From Microbulbifer thermotolerans (GTDB taxonomy: Bacteria; Pseudomonadota; Gammaproteobacteria; Pseudomonadales; Cellvibrionaceae), in NCBI RefSeq assembly GCF_900112305.1, contig NZ_FOKT01000004.1:62001-126000 (forward strand): a stretch of 64,000 bases of DNA. Reading direction: 5' to 3'. Positions 27,516-36,288 of this stretch are shown here, piece by piece; positions within the stretch are counted from its first letter, which is position 1; the number at the start of each line of letters is the position of its first letter. The notes under the pieces were generated by a model, which searched no databases, was not told the DNA's origin, and was given only the letters and a program-made list of their open reading frames with translations. A program made the position numbers and the translations under genes.

Positions 27516-28731
27516 TTCCGCCTTGCGGCTGCCTCCGCTCAGCCTGTATGTACATATTCCCTGGTGTGTGCGCAAGTGCCCATACTGCGATTTCAATTCA
27601 CATGCGGTAGCTACAGGCGCTGGCAGTCGGGAGGCGGATGGCGGCCGCAGCGCTTACGGTTTGCCCGAAGCTGCCTACGTTGAGCAGTTGCGGCGCGATT
27701 TGCAGAGCCAATTGCCCTGGGTACAGGGGCGCAGGCTGTGCTCTATATTTTTCGGTGGCGGCACCCCGAGCCTGTTTTCTCCGGCGTCCATTGGTGAGAT
27801 TCTCGAGACAGCGGAGAAAATGGTGGGCTTCGCCCAAGATATTGAAATTACCCTGGAGGCCAATCCCGGCACTTTCGAGCAGGAAAAGTTTTCCGGCTAC
27901 CGGGCCGTTGGGGTCAACCGCCTGTCCATCGGTGTGCAGAGTTTCGACCAGCGCCAGCTGAAGAACCTGGGGCGTATTCACACCGGGGAGGAGGCCGAGG
28001 CTGCGCTGGGGATGGCGCGTCGCGCGGGCTTCGATAATATCAATCTGGATCTGATGCACGCCCTGCCGGGGCAGACGGAAGCGCAAGCGCTCGCCGATCT
28101 TGAGCGCGCTGTATCCCTGGGACCGGAACATATTTCCTGGTATCAGCTGACCATAGAACCGAATACGGCTTTTTACAGTGCGCCGCCGACTGTACCTGGA
28201 TCTGGCCTGGTTGCGGCCATGCAGGCCAGTGGGCGGGAATATCTGGCCGCGCAGGGTTATGCGCGCTATGAAGTGTCCGCATACAGTCGCGCCGGTATGG
28301 CGTCGCGTCACAACCTGAACTACTGGTCTTTTGGCGACTACCTGGGCATCGGCGCCGGCGCCCACGGCAAGGTGACACTGCCGGACCAAGAGCGGATATT
28401 GCGCAGCCGTCGCACCCGCGCGCCGCATCATTATCTGACAGCGGCTTCGCCTGATCTGATCGCCACCGGGCTGGCCCCACCACAGAGCGATCCGGTGGCG
28501 CCGGAGGATCTGCCGCTGGAGTTTTTGATGAATGCCTTGAGACTGGTGGGTGGGGTACCGTCGGACAGTTTCAGCCGCTACACGGGGCTGCCGCTGACGG
28601 CGTTGAAACGCCAGTGGCCGCTGTTGCAGGCGATGGATCTGGTGCAGCCGTTGGAAGGGCATATAGCCGCGACGCCTTTCGGTTTTGACTATCTTGATGA
28701 GATATTGCAGCGCTTTCTCGAACAGTGCTGA
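27496..28731 (+). CDS. hemW: Radical SAM heme chaperone HemW
   Basis: 411 residues. HemW resembles coproporphyrinogen oxidase HemN but is a heme chaperone. The radical SAM cluster motif is C24-x3-C28-x2-C31 (WCVRKCPYC). FFGGGTPSLF, EANPGTFEQEKFSGYRAVGVNRLSIGVQSF in pieces, and ISWYQLTIEPNT support the call. The C-terminal HemN_C domain is present. It starts inside the end of rdgB, giving a coupled pair. Confidence 0.93.
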   Translation: MTTGLNDSALRLPPLSLYVHIPWCVRKCPYCDFNSHAVATGAGSREADGGRSAYGLPEAAYVEQLRRDLQSQLPWVQGRRLCSIFFGGGTPSLFSPASIGEILETAEKMVGFAQDIEITLEANPGTFEQEKFSGYRAVGVNRLSIGVQSFDQRQLKNLGRIHTGEEAEAALGMARRAGFDNINLDLMHALPGQTEAQALADLERAVSLGPEHISWYQLTIEPNTAFYSAPPTVPGSGLVAAMQASGREYLAAQGYARYEVSAYSRAGMASRHNLNYWSFGDYLGIGAGAHGKVTLPDQERILRSRRTRAPHHYLTAASPDLIATGLAPPQSDPVAPEDLPLEFLMNALRLVGGVPSDSFSRYTGLPLTALKRQWPLLQAMDLVQPLEGHIAATPFGFDYLDEILQRFLEQC

Positions 28732-28889
28732 GGGGCCTTGAAAGCTTCGCCTGCGTCCCCATTTAGCGGAAAACGCCCCGCGGAATGACAGCGGCACCCA
28801 CAATATCGTGTATCATGTCGCCCACCTCCGCGGAGACCGCGAGGCCGGTAACGGCCCAACAATGAACGAGCAAAGAACAGGTAAGCAAT

Positions 28890-29213
28890 ATGAGCGAGAT
28901 CGTCAACGTATCTGACGCCGAATTCGAAGCCGAAGTCCTGAAGGCCGAGGGCCCGGTATTGGTGGATTTCTGGGCTCAGTGGTGTGGCCCCTGCAAGATG
29001 ATCGCGCCGGTACTGGAAGATTTGGCCAAGCACTATGGCGACAAGCTGAAGATCGTCAAAGTTGATGTGGACGCGAATAAAGAGGCTCCGGCCAAGTACA
29101 ATGTGCGCGGTATTCCCACTCTGCTGCTGTTCAAAGGCGGCAATGTGGAAGGAACCAAGGTCGGCGCGCTTTCCCGCGCTCAGCTGACTGAGTTCATCGA
29201 CAGCCAACTGTAA
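28890..29213 (+). CDS. trxA: Thioredoxin 1
   Basis: 107-residue cytosolic disulfide reductase with active-site WCGPCK (C32 and C35), preceded by VLVDFWAQ, the cis-proline RGIPT, and the usual length. It is reduced by thioredoxin reductase and serves ribonucleotide reductase and others. It lies upstream of rho, a conserved gammaproteobacterial pairing. Confidence 0.97.
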   Translation: MSEIVNVSDAEFEAEVLKAEGPVLVDFWAQWCGPCKMIAPVLEDLAKHYGDKLKIVKVDVDANKEAPAKYNVRGIPTLLLFKGGNVEGTKVGALSRAQLTEFIDSQL

Positions 29214-29225
29214 AGTGTGGCGCCA

Positions 29226-29258
29226 ATCCTGCATGGGGGAAAATCCCCTTTGCAGGAT
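29226..29258 (+). terminator. Hairpin after trxA
   Basis: ATCCTGCA / TGCAGGAT outer arms with inner GGGGA / TCCCC form a strong stem 12 bases after the trxA stop. No T-tract follows. The right arm overlaps the -35 box of the putative rho promoter. Confidence 0.6.
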
Positions 29259-29277
29259 GGGAAACAGCCGTTATACT
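29250..29277 (+). promoter_or_regulatory. Putative sigma-70 promoter of rho
   Basis: TTGCAG-N16-TATACT is a good -35/-10 pair about 325 bases upstream of the rho start. The long leader (29285-29605) is gene-free apart from a 7-codon frame starting at ATG 29518 (MSKFSNP). Long leaders are expected for rho, which limits its own expression by early termination. Confidence 0.6.
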
Positions 29278-29605
29278 GTTCGTTAATCTGTAATTATTCA
29301 GACGAGTCGCAAATCAGAGAACTGACGACGAGCTGACGAAGACGCCCCTCCGTAAGGTCGCTGACCATCCCCGGCGCGAATACTCCTTAGAGTCGAACTC
29401 GAAGAGCTGAATTAATCCGGTCAAAGCTGCTCCTCCCATTGTGGAATCAGGGTAGACGGTGAGTTCCCTTGAGGTTTTCGTTTGGCAGGCAACGGCGTTG
29501 CGATATTTCGGGTAACAATGAGCAAATTTTCAAACCCCTAACCCCTCCTCAATGTTTCCGGCGCGTCCGCGCCAACTGGTATGAAACCTTAATAAAGCAA
29601 TTGGT

Positions 29606-30865
29606 ATGAATCTCTCCGAACTTAAAACCAAACCCATTGAAGAACTGATTGAAATTGCCAAGGGCATGGGCCTGGAAAATCTGGCCCGATCGCGTAAGCA
29701 GGACATTATTTTCAATATCCTCAAGCGCCACGCGAAAAGCGGTGAAGATATTTACGGCGACGGCGTATTGGAAATTCTTCAGGATGGTTTTGGTTTTTTG
29801 CGCTCCGCCGATTCCTCATACTTGGCGGGCCCGGATGATATCTATGTTTCGCCCAGTCAGATCCGTCGATTCAACTTGCGCACTGGCGACTCCATATCTG
29901 GCAAAATACGTCCGCCGAAAGAGGGTGAACGCTACTTTGCACTGCTGAAAGTCAGTGAAATTAATTTTGACAAGCCCGAAAACGCCCGCAACAAAATCCT
30001 GTTTGAAAACCTCACCCCACTCTTCCCCAACGAACGCCTGACTCTGGAATGCGGAAACGGTTCCTCCGAGGACCTGATCGGCCGCATCATTGATCTGGTG
30101 GCTCCTATTGGCAAGGGACAGCGCGGGCTGATTGTGGCGCCGCCTAAGGCCGGTAAGACCATTATGTTGCAGAACATGGCGCAGGCCATTACCCGCAACA
30201 ACCCCGAATGTCACCTGATCGTGCTCCTGATTGACGAGCGACCCGAAGAGGTGACAGAGATGCAGCGCTCCGTGCGCGGTGAAGTGGTGGCTTCCACCTT
30301 TGATGAACCGCCGGCCCGCCACGTACAGGTGGCCGAGATGGTGATCGAGAAGGCCAAGCGGCTGGTGGAGCACAAGAAAGACGTAGTGATCCTGCTGGAC
30401 TCTATCACCCGCCTGGCACGTGCCTACAACACCACTGTGCCCTCGTCCGGCAAGGTGCTGACCGGCGGCGTGGACGCACATGCGCTGGAGCGCCCCAAGC
30501 GTTTCTTTGGTGCGGCGCGCAATATCGAGGAGGGCGGCAGCCTGTCCATTATCGCGACTGCGCTGGTAGACACCGGCTCAAAAATGGATGAAGTGATCTT
30601 CGAGGAGTTTAAGGGCACCGGCAATATGGAGCTGCAGCTCGACCGCAAGATCGCTGAAAAGCGTGTCTACCCTGCCATTAATGTCCGTCGCTCCGGCACT
30701 CGCCGCGAGGAATTGTTGATGCCAGAGGGCGAACTGCAGCGGGTGTGGATTTTGCGCAAGCTGCTGCACGACATGGAAGACTTGGCCGCCACTGAATTCC
30801 TGATTGATAAATTGAAGGATTTCAAGACCAACGACGAATTCTTCTTGTCCATGAAACGGAAATAA
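29606..30865 (+). CDS. rho: Transcription termination factor Rho
   Basis: 419-residue hexameric RNA helicase that ends transcription at rut sites. The RNA-binding domain has RNP1-like GFGFLR (61-66). The Walker A is APPKAGKT (178-185). Walker [17 protein letters not shown], the Q/R loops and [20 protein letters not shown] are present. ATG 29606 is the family start (MNLSELK). Length equals that of E. coli Rho. Confidence 0.98.
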   Translation: MNLSELKTKPIEELIEIAKGMGLENLARSRKQDIIFNILKRHAKSGEDIYGDGVLEILQDGFGFLRSADSSYLAGPDDIYVSPSQIRRFNLRTGDSISGKIRPPKEGERYFALLKVSEINFDKPENARNKILFENLTPLFPNERLTLECGNGSSEDLIGRIIDLVAPIGKGQRGLIVAPPKAGKTIMLQNMAQAITRNNPECHLIVLLIDERPEEVTEMQRSVRGEVVASTFDEPPARHVQVAEMVIEKAKRLVEHKKDVVILLDSITRLARAYNTTVPSSGKVLTGGVDAHALERPKRFFGAARNIEEGGSLSIIATALVDTGSKMDEVIFEEFKGTGNMELQLDRKIAEKRVYPAINVRRSGTRREELLMPEGELQRVWILRKLLHDMEDLAATEFLIDKLKDFKTNDEFFLSMKRK

Positions 30866-30874
30866 TCATGGTTT

Positions 30875-30906
30875 ATAACCGGTGTCGCTTGCGCGGCGTC
30901 GGTTAT
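30875..30906 (+). terminator. Hairpin after rho
   Basis: ATAACCGGTGTCGC / GCGGCGTCGGTTAT (three non-Watson-Crick or wobble positions) form a long stem 9 bases after the rho stop. No U-tract follows. Confidence 0.5.
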
Positions 30907-31016
30907 GGACAGCTGTGGAATAAGACAGCCATTTGCGCCAATTTCAGTTGAAAAGGTGCGCCTTTAGGCATATAAGTTCCACATTGTGGCGCTGGAAGTG
31001 TACGACGCCCAACCGA

Positions 31017-31099
31017 ATTGACCCTGGAGTTCCCAATTGGGGAGTCTCTATATGGGGTCAATCTCAAATGGATGATCTGGTGGAGCTGGTTATCCATTT
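31017..31099 (+). promoter_or_regulatory. Structured leader of the RRM protein gene
   Basis: Two stem-loops stand just before the RRM gene. The first has ATTGACCC (31017-31024) pairing with GGGTCAAT (31055-31062) and a nested CCCAATTGGGG core. The second has AAATGGAT (31066-31073) pairing with ATCCATTT (31092-31099). Both have perfect 8-bp outer arms. A temperature-responsive or autoregulatory leader is possible for this family; that is inference. Confidence 0.5.
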
Positions 31100-31139
31100 G
31101 TGACTGCACGACAGCCCACGTATCTAGTGAGACTTTTTT

Positions 31140-31409
31140 GTGAATATCTATATTGGAAATCTGGCCTACGGCGTTACCTCTGACGAACTGCACGAAGCTT
31201 TTGGTGCTTTTGGAGAAATCTCCCGGGCTACTGTGATCACCGACCGGGAGACAGGCCGCTCCAAAGGCTTCGGGTTTGTAGAAATGCCGAATGACGACGA
31301 AGCGCGCAAAGCGATTGAGGAGATGAACGACAAGCCGCTGTCTGGCCGTAACATCCGTGTCAACGAAGCCAAGCCGCGAGAAGATCGTCCGCGTCGTCCC
31401 CGCTTCTAA
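31140..31409 (+). CDS. RRM-type RNA-binding protein
   Basis: 89-residue single RNA-recognition-motif protein with RNP2 IYIGNL (3-8) and RNP1 KGFGFVEM (42-49), followed by a short Arg/Pro-rich basic tail (PREDRPRRPRF). Such glycine-poor single-RRM proteins in proteobacteria and cyanobacteria are often cold-induced, binding structured RNA. The start is GTG 31140; the Shine-Dalgarno is weak. It has its own long leader and terminator and so is probably monocistronic. Confidence 0.92.
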   Translation: MNIYIGNLAYGVTSDELHEAFGAFGEISRATVITDRETGRSKGFGFVEMPNDDEARKAIEEMNDKPLSGRNIRVNEAKPREDRPRRPRF

Positions 31410-31418
31410 GAACTCCGT

Positions 31419-31440
31419 TCTTTCGCGGTCCCGCGAAAGA
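31419..31440 (+). other. Perfect hairpin downstream of the RRM gene
   Basis: TCTTTCGCGG / CCGCGAAAGA, a perfect 10-bp stem with a 2-base loop (probably opening by a pair), lies between the stop codon and the intrinsic terminator. It may stabilise the 3' end of the transcript. Confidence 0.5.
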
Positions 31441-31457
31441 GCTGCTTAATCGCCCCT

Positions 31458-31487
31458 GGTCCGCAGCGTTTGCTGCGGGCCGTTTTT
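31458..31487 (+). terminator. Intrinsic terminator of the RRM gene
   Basis: GGTCCGCAGC / GCTGCGGGCC stem with a short GTTT loop, followed by GTTTTTG. Confidence 0.85.
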
Positions 31488-31570
31488 GCTCCTTGTTCCA
31501 AGGGGCCGTTCCCTATTTTGCTCCCGCTGTTTTAAACTGGCGCGAATGACTATTCGGTGCCAGAAACCAG

Positions 31571-33034
31571 ATGAAATACAAAGACCTCCGCGACTTTATC
31601 CAGCTGCTGGAAAAACGCGGCCTTCTCAAGCGCATTCAATACCCCGTAAACCCCAAGTTGGAAATGACGGAAATAGCCGACCGTGTGCTGCGTTCCGGTG
31701 GCCCTGCGTTACTGTTTGAAAACCCGGTAGGTTTCAATATCCCGGTATTGGCCAACCTGTTCGGTACCCCTGAGCGGGTGGCGCTGGGGATGGGCCGCGA
31801 ACGGGTAAGCGAACTGCGAGAGGTGGGGGAGCTGCTCGCATTCTTGAAAGAGCCCCAGCCCCCGGAAAATCTGCGCGATGCCTGGGAGAAACTGCCGGTA
31901 TTCAAGCAGGTGATGAATATGGGCCCGCGGGTAGTAAACAAGGCTCCCTGTCAGCAGGTGGAAATCAGCGGAGGGGGTGTGGACCTGACCAAATTGCCGA
32001 TCCAGACCTGCTGGCCGGGCGATGCGGCGCCACTGGTCACCTGGCCATTGGTGATTACCCGTGGCCCCGAGAAAAAACGCCAGAACCTGGGTATCTACCG
32101 CATGCAGCTACTGGGTCGCAATCGTCTGATTATGCGCTGGCTTTCCCATCGGGGGGGAGCTCAGGATTTCCGCGACTGGTGTAAGCGCCATCCCGGTGAG
32201 CCCTATCCGGTAGCGGTTGCCTTGGGGGCAGATCCCGCCACCATTCTCGGCGCGGTAACACCAGTGCCGGATACCCTGTCGGAATATGCGTTTGCCGGTC
32301 TGCTGAGAAGCGATAAAACTGAAGTGGTCAAGGCCAAATTGAGCGACCTGCAGGTGCCCGCCAGTGCAGAATTCGTATTGGAGGGCTTTATACACCCCGA
32401 TGAGATGGCCGATGAGGGACCTTACGGTGATCACACCGGATACTACAACGAAGTGGATCGCTTCCCCGTATTCACCGTGGAAAAAATCACCCACCGCAAA
32501 GATCCGATCTATCACAGCACCTACACTGGTCGGCCGCCGGATGAGCCGGCGGTACTGGGCGAGGCTCTAAACGAAGTTTTCGTGCCGATATTGCGGAAAC
32601 AATTCCCGGAAATTGTCGACTTCTATCTGCCGCCGGAGGGATGCTCCTACCGTCTCGCGGTAGTGACCATGAAAAAACAGTATCCCGGTCATGCCAAGCG
32701 GGTGATGATGGGAGTTTGGTCCTTTCTTCGACAGTTCATGTATACGAAATTTGTGATCGTTACCGATGATGATGTCAATGCCCGTGATTGGAAGGACGTT
32801 ATCTGGGCCATAACTACCCGTATGGATCCCGCACGGGACACTGTAATGGTGGAAAACACACCCATCGATTACCTCGATTTCGCTTCTCCGGTTTCCGGTC
32901 TTGGTTCCAAGATCGGCTTTGATGCCACAAACAAATGGCAGGGAGAAACCGCCCGGGAGTGGGGCAGACCAATTGAAAGAGATCCCAGAGTGGTTAAAAA
33001 AGTAGATGAAATATGGGCCGAGCTCGGCCTGTAA
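31571..33034 (+). CDS. ubiD: 4-hydroxy-3-polyprenylbenzoate decarboxylase UbiD
   Basis: 487-residue prenylated-FMN-dependent decarboxylase of ubiquinone biosynthesis. Characteristic segments are the N-terminal [44 protein letters not shown], the PFMN-binding middle ([23 protein letters not shown] in pieces), [29 protein letters not shown] and the C-terminal [11 protein letters not shown]. It is co-directional with rho, as in pseudomonads. It is the last core gene before the accessory insert. Confidence 0.97.
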   Translation: MKYKDLRDFIQLLEKRGLLKRIQYPVNPKLEMTEIADRVLRSGGPALLFENPVGFNIPVLANLFGTPERVALGMGRERVSELREVGELLAFLKEPQPPENLRDAWEKLPVFKQVMNMGPRVVNKAPCQQVEISGGGVDLTKLPIQTCWPGDAAPLVTWPLVITRGPEKKRQNLGIYRMQLLGRNRLIMRWLSHRGGAQDFRDWCKRHPGEPYPVAVALGADPATILGAVTPVPDTLSEYAFAGLLRSDKTEVVKAKLSDLQVPASAEFVLEGFIHPDEMADEGPYGDHTGYYNEVDRFPVFTVEKITHRKDPIYHSTYTGRPPDEPAVLGEALNEVFVPILRKQFPEIVDFYLPPEGCSYRLAVVTMKKQYPGHAKRVMMGVWSFLRQFMYTKFVIVTDDDVNARDWKDVIWAITTRMDPARDTVMVENTPIDYLDFASPVSGLGSKIGFDATNKWQGETAREWGRPIERDPRVVKKVDEIWAELGL

Positions 33035-33073
33035 AAAGCACCCAAGTTACCCTTCAGCCTTCAACGATTCTCG

Positions 33074-33102
33074 TGTGCACCTTAGCGGATGCGGGGTGCA
33101 CA
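33074..33102 (+). terminator. Hairpin after ubiD
   Basis: TGTGCACC / GGTGCACA perfect 8-bp stem with a 13-base loop, 40 bases after the ubiD stop. There is no T-run, so it may be a Rho-dependent end or a processing signal. Confidence 0.45.
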
Positions 33103-33270
33103 ACTCTCTCCCCCTCTTATCCGCAAAGAATCTAATCCCTCGGGCGTAATCTGTTAAGCGCTCCTGCGAATGTTAAATCAACCTGTATTTCCTCTGTATC
33201 AGAACAATTTATTGTTTTTATATTGTCTTCTAGAAGCCAAATCTGTAATAGCGCATAAATTAAAATAATA

Positions 33271-33302
33271 ATATTGTTCGACAAATATGGCTTTGCTAGC
33301 AT
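33271..33302 (+). promoter_or_regulatory. Candidate GntR operator overlapping the alginate-lyase promoter
   Basis: ATATTGTTCGACAAATAT (33271-33288) is a near-perfect dyad with TTGT-N3-ACAA at its heart. This fits the T-x-GT-N3-AC-x-A pattern typical of FadR-subfamily GntR operators. It overlaps a candidate -35 (TTGTTC, 33274) spaced 17 bases from TAGCAT (33297-33302). The rest of the AT-rich gap 33103-33373 shows nothing else. Confidence 0.5.
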
Positions 33303-33373
33303 GCTGTGGCCCCGCTCGGTCCGTGCGATGGGCGCAACAATAAAACAGATAAATGCGAGATGAGGGAATCACA

Positions 33374-35986
33374 GTGCATATCAAATACCTGCTCGGAGTG
33401 CTGGTATTGCTCTCCTTTCTCCCCGGATGTGGAGGCAACTCCAATAGCGACGCTAAAACTAACTTCAATGGGATCGTATCTACGGAACCCGCCCCAGAAC
33501 CTGATCCCGAACCCGATTCAGAACCCGATCCAGATCCCGAACCCGATCCCGAACCCGATCCCGAAGGTCCAAATTTTGCTCGCGGTAGCCTGGGAGATAA
33601 CGATACCGTTCCAGCAATCCATTGCACGGAGACGGTCGCAAGCATTGGGGCCCTGGAAGATGCTGTCAGTTACGATATGGCACCGGGGACTACTGTATGT
33701 CTCGCCGCGGGTGAATACAGAAATCTTGAGTTGCAATTCGGTGGTGTTGGAAGCCCCGAAGCGCCGATAACCGTCGCCGCCGAGCGTTCAGGTACTGTTA
33801 CTGTAACAGGTGAAGTGAGCGTCAATATGAGCGGGGAATACGTTGTCTTGCAGGGATTGATTTTCAAAGACGGCTATGCGGCCAATAGCGATGTCATTCA
33901 AACCCGCGGCAACGGCAATATACCTTGCAATTACTGCCGGATTACGGAAATTTCCATCATTGATTTCGATGTGGACAGCACGGAATCGAGCAAGTGGATC
34001 AATATTTACGGTTCAAATAATCGCGTGGATCACAGCTGGTTCGCTGGAAAGAATAACCGTGGTGCTTTGCTGGTGGTTGACCGCTGGTTGGACTCAGAAA
34101 ATGGAATGACCGTGGATACCATGGAGCAGGATAGGGCAACAATCGATCATAACTATTTCGGAGATCGCCCTCCTGTCAATGGCAAGGCTTATGCCGACAG
34201 TAGTGACAATGAGTATGAGGCGATACGCTTGGGGACAAGCGATTCTCATACCGGCGATTCTTTCTCCGTGATTGAATACAACTACTTTGAAAGAATTCAG
34301 GGAGAAGCGGAGATTATTTCCAATAAATCTGGAAATAATACTATTCGCAATAATACAGTTCGGGATAGTCATGGATCGATAACAACCCGGCACGGCTCCA
34401 GCGCAACGATCAGCGGTAACTTTATTCTCGGTGACGATCACCCCTTTGCTGGAGGGCTGCGGATTGTCGATGATGGACACACCATCATAAACAACTATAT
34501 TCAGGGTGCTCGCTACCTGGATACCCTTCACCACGGTGGAATTGTCTTGTTGGGAGCCGATGGAAACGATACCAACGGATACCAGCAAGTGGAAAATGTA
34601 TATATTGCGCACAATACCATAGTTGACAGCGTCAACAGTCTCAACGTAGATGGTGGAGGCAAGTCGACAAATCCACGGAATATCTACCTGCACAATAATA
34701 TTATTGCCTCAGGCATTGGTCCGGTTATTGTTCAGGCAGAAGATGGAATGCCAGTGAATTCAGTCATTGGTGGGAATATCTTTTACGGTGGAACATTTTC
34801 CGACAGTGAGCTTCTGTCCTCAGTAGAGGGAATACGTTTTGAGGATGCCAGCCTGGTAGAGGATTCAAAGGGTATTTACCGGCCTGATGGAAGTGTTGAT
34901 TTGTCGGCGGTGGATGGCCTCGAGCGGGGGGACTTTGATGGTGTTGTAAATGATATGGATGGGCAGGTGCGCTTAGGGAATACACTTGCCGGCGCGGACG
35001 ACATATCCACTGATCCAGTGACCAGCGGTTTGTTGAGCGCCGAAGATGTCGGTCCAATCAACTACCGGCCACCAATGAGCCGTGGATTCGTAAAAAAAGT
35101 CGCCATTGTGAATCACGACTTTGATAGTGGGCTGGATGGATGGATCAATAACGGCGCGATACTGACAACAGATGTGGGAGAAGTATTCTCTCGTGGTAGA
35201 AGTGTGAGGTTGGACTCCCCCGCGGCCAGTGTTTCCCGGAGCGTGAGCCTCAATCAGAATACCAATTACACCCTATCAGCCTTTGTAAAGGGGCATGCGA
35301 CTTTACTAGTTGATCTTGGCACAGAAATCTACCGTAGTGACTTGAGTAGTACCGATAAATACAAGTTGTCTACATTGAGCTTCAATTCTGGTACTGCAAA
35401 CAGCGCGCAGATTTTCGCCTTAATCGATGACTATATTGCCGAAGAGGCGGAAATTATTAATGCGGATTTCACAGACGGACAGTATGGTTGGGACGTCTAC
35501 GAGGGCGTGGGAATCGGTCAGGTGCAGGATTCCAGTAACTCCGCCAGCGGTGCCGATGGATCGATTAAATTCAAATACAATGCAGAGGACTCGGGCTCAC
35601 CCAGTGAGCCCCGAATTTCTCAAACTGTGAATGTTGTGGCCTACACGGACTATACGCTGTCAATGTACATCCTTGAGAAGAATGGCAGTGACGCAAAAGT
35701 AAAATTTGGTGTCCTGAGCAGTGATGGATCAACGGTAGTTGCAGAAAAACTATCTGACTACAGCACGCTGTCCGGAGCTCCAAAGGGGGACGACAGCTTT
35801 AGACAGGATTTGATTACATTCAACAGCGGCAACAATACCTCACTGACAATTTTTGCCGAGTATCAAGGAAGTGGCAGTGAAGTTCGGGTGGATGATTTCA
35901 GGCTGACGTATTTAGGCCAGCCGCCGGCCGATACTGTGACTTTGTTTGACAGTTTTAGGCTTGTGTCTCACAAAGGCTCCGAATAA
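33374..35986 (+). CDS. PL6 family alginate lyase, multidomain lipoprotein
   Basis: 870 residues from GTG 33374 (GAGGGAA 6-7 bases upstream; the earlier ATG has no ribosome site). The lipoprotein signal ends in LPGC. An acidic Pro linker of EPDP repeats follows. Then comes a chondroitinase-B-like right-handed beta-helix (about 75-570) whose catalytic pair is K318 (ISNKS) and R339 (TTRHG), the 21-residue spacing seen in PL6 alginate lyases. The C terminus has two similar beta-sandwich modules (NHDFDSGLDGW and NADFTDGQYGW), probably carbohydrate-binding. It likely degrades alginate at the cell surface. Base composition is lower in GC than neighbours, which suggests acquisition. Confidence 0.87.
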   Translation: MHIKYLLGVLVLLSFLPGCGGNSNSDAKTNFNGIVSTEPAPEPDPEPDSEPDPDPEPDPEPDPEGPNFARGSLGDNDTVPAIHCTETVASIGALEDAVSYDMAPGTTVCLAAGEYRNLELQFGGVGSPEAPITVAAERSGTVTVTGEVSVNMSGEYVVLQGLIFKDGYAANSDVIQTRGNGNIPCNYCRITEISIIDFDVDSTESSKWINIYGSNNRVDHSWFAGKNNRGALLVVDRWLDSENGMTVDTMEQDRATIDHNYFGDRPPVNGKAYADSSDNEYEAIRLGTSDSHTGDSFSVIEYNYFERIQGEAEIISNKSGNNTIRNNTVRDSHGSITTRHGSSATISGNFILGDDHPFAGGLRIVDDGHTIINNYIQGARYLDTLHHGGIVLLGADGNDTNGYQQVENVYIAHNTIVDSVNSLNVDGGGKSTNPRNIYLHNNIIASGIGPVIVQAEDGMPVNSVIGGNIFYGGTFSDSELLSSVEGIRFEDASLVEDSKGIYRPDGSVDLSAVDGLERGDFDGVVNDMDGQVRLGNTLAGADDISTDPVTSGLLSAEDVGPINYRPPMSRGFVKKVAIVNHDFDSGLDGWINNGAILTTDVGEVFSRGRSVRLDSPAASVSRSVSLNQNTNYTLSAFVKGHATLLVDLGTEIYRSDLSSTDKYKLSTLSFNSGTANSAQIFALIDDYIAEEAEIINADFTDGQYGWDVYEGVGIGQVQDSSNSASGADGSIKFKYNAEDSGSPSEPRISQTVNVVAYTDYTLSMYILEKNGSDAKVKFGVLSSDGSTVVAEKLSDYSTLSGAPKGDDSFRQDLITFNSGNNTSLTIFAEYQGSGSEVRVDDFRLTYLGQPPADTVTLFDSFRLVSHKGSE

Positions 35987-36030
35987 TTCGGAGATTGGGT
36001 TTTGTACGTTATCAGTACAAAACCCAATCT
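35977..36030 (+). terminator. Double hairpin at the end of the alginate lyase gene
   Basis: CTCCGAA / TTCGGAG (35977-35993) spans the stop codon. It is followed directly by a perfect 16-bp stem AGATTGGGTTTTGTAC (35992-36007) with its complement (36015-36030) around a 7-base loop. The long arm is AT-rich and lacks a separate T-tract. Confidence 0.6.
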
Positions 36031-36070
36031 GATGCTCATAATAAGAAAAGGCTTGCTTCAGGAGGCGGAT

Positions 36071-36160
36071 ATGAAGTTTTTGACAAATGGACAACTGGAT
36101 ATTGTCTGGTTGTGGGTAGGATTGTGGTTGGTGGCCTTTATCCTCGATGTGGTTCTGTAA
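36071..36160 (+). CDS. 29-residue predicted membrane microprotein
   Basis: A 30-codon frame, ATG 36071 to TAA 36160, behind a perfect AGGAGG with 5-base spacing, one of the strongest ribosome sites in the window. The product starts MKFLTNGQLDIV and continues as a Trp/Leu/Val-rich hydrophobic helix with charged residues only at the ends (KF near the start, one Asp near the end), so it should insert in the membrane. It lies between the alginate lyase terminator and the convergent GntR regulator. I recognise no family. Expression is not proven. Confidence 0.55.
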   Translation: MKFLTNGQLDIVWLWVGLWLVAFILDVVL

Positions 36161-36288
36161 CTTTAAGCTAGGTAAGATTTTCCTGGAGCTTGCAAGTTAC
36201 CTATTGGTGGCGTGTCCCAAAAACAACGACAGCGACCGGGTTAATTAATCAGAATTCCCGAAGCTGGCAGAAAATACCGCCGGCACTC

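Noticed and set aside
33353-33373. Upstream ATG start for the alginate lyase
   Set aside because: No ribosome site precedes it, and it would place charged residues ahead of the lipoprotein signal; GTG 33374 has GAGGGAA at good spacing.
33482-33570. Tandem CCCGAACCCGAT-type repeats that look like a short repeat array
   Set aside because: They encode the in-frame Glu-Pro-Asp-Pro linker of the alginate lyase lipoprotein; there are no spacers, so it is not a CRISPR array.
36239-36267. TTAATTAATCAG resembling an end of the dispersed element near the GntR gene
   Set aside because: The match stops after TTAATCAG, the GAGGTTCC part is missing, and no partner end is found within 300 bases.
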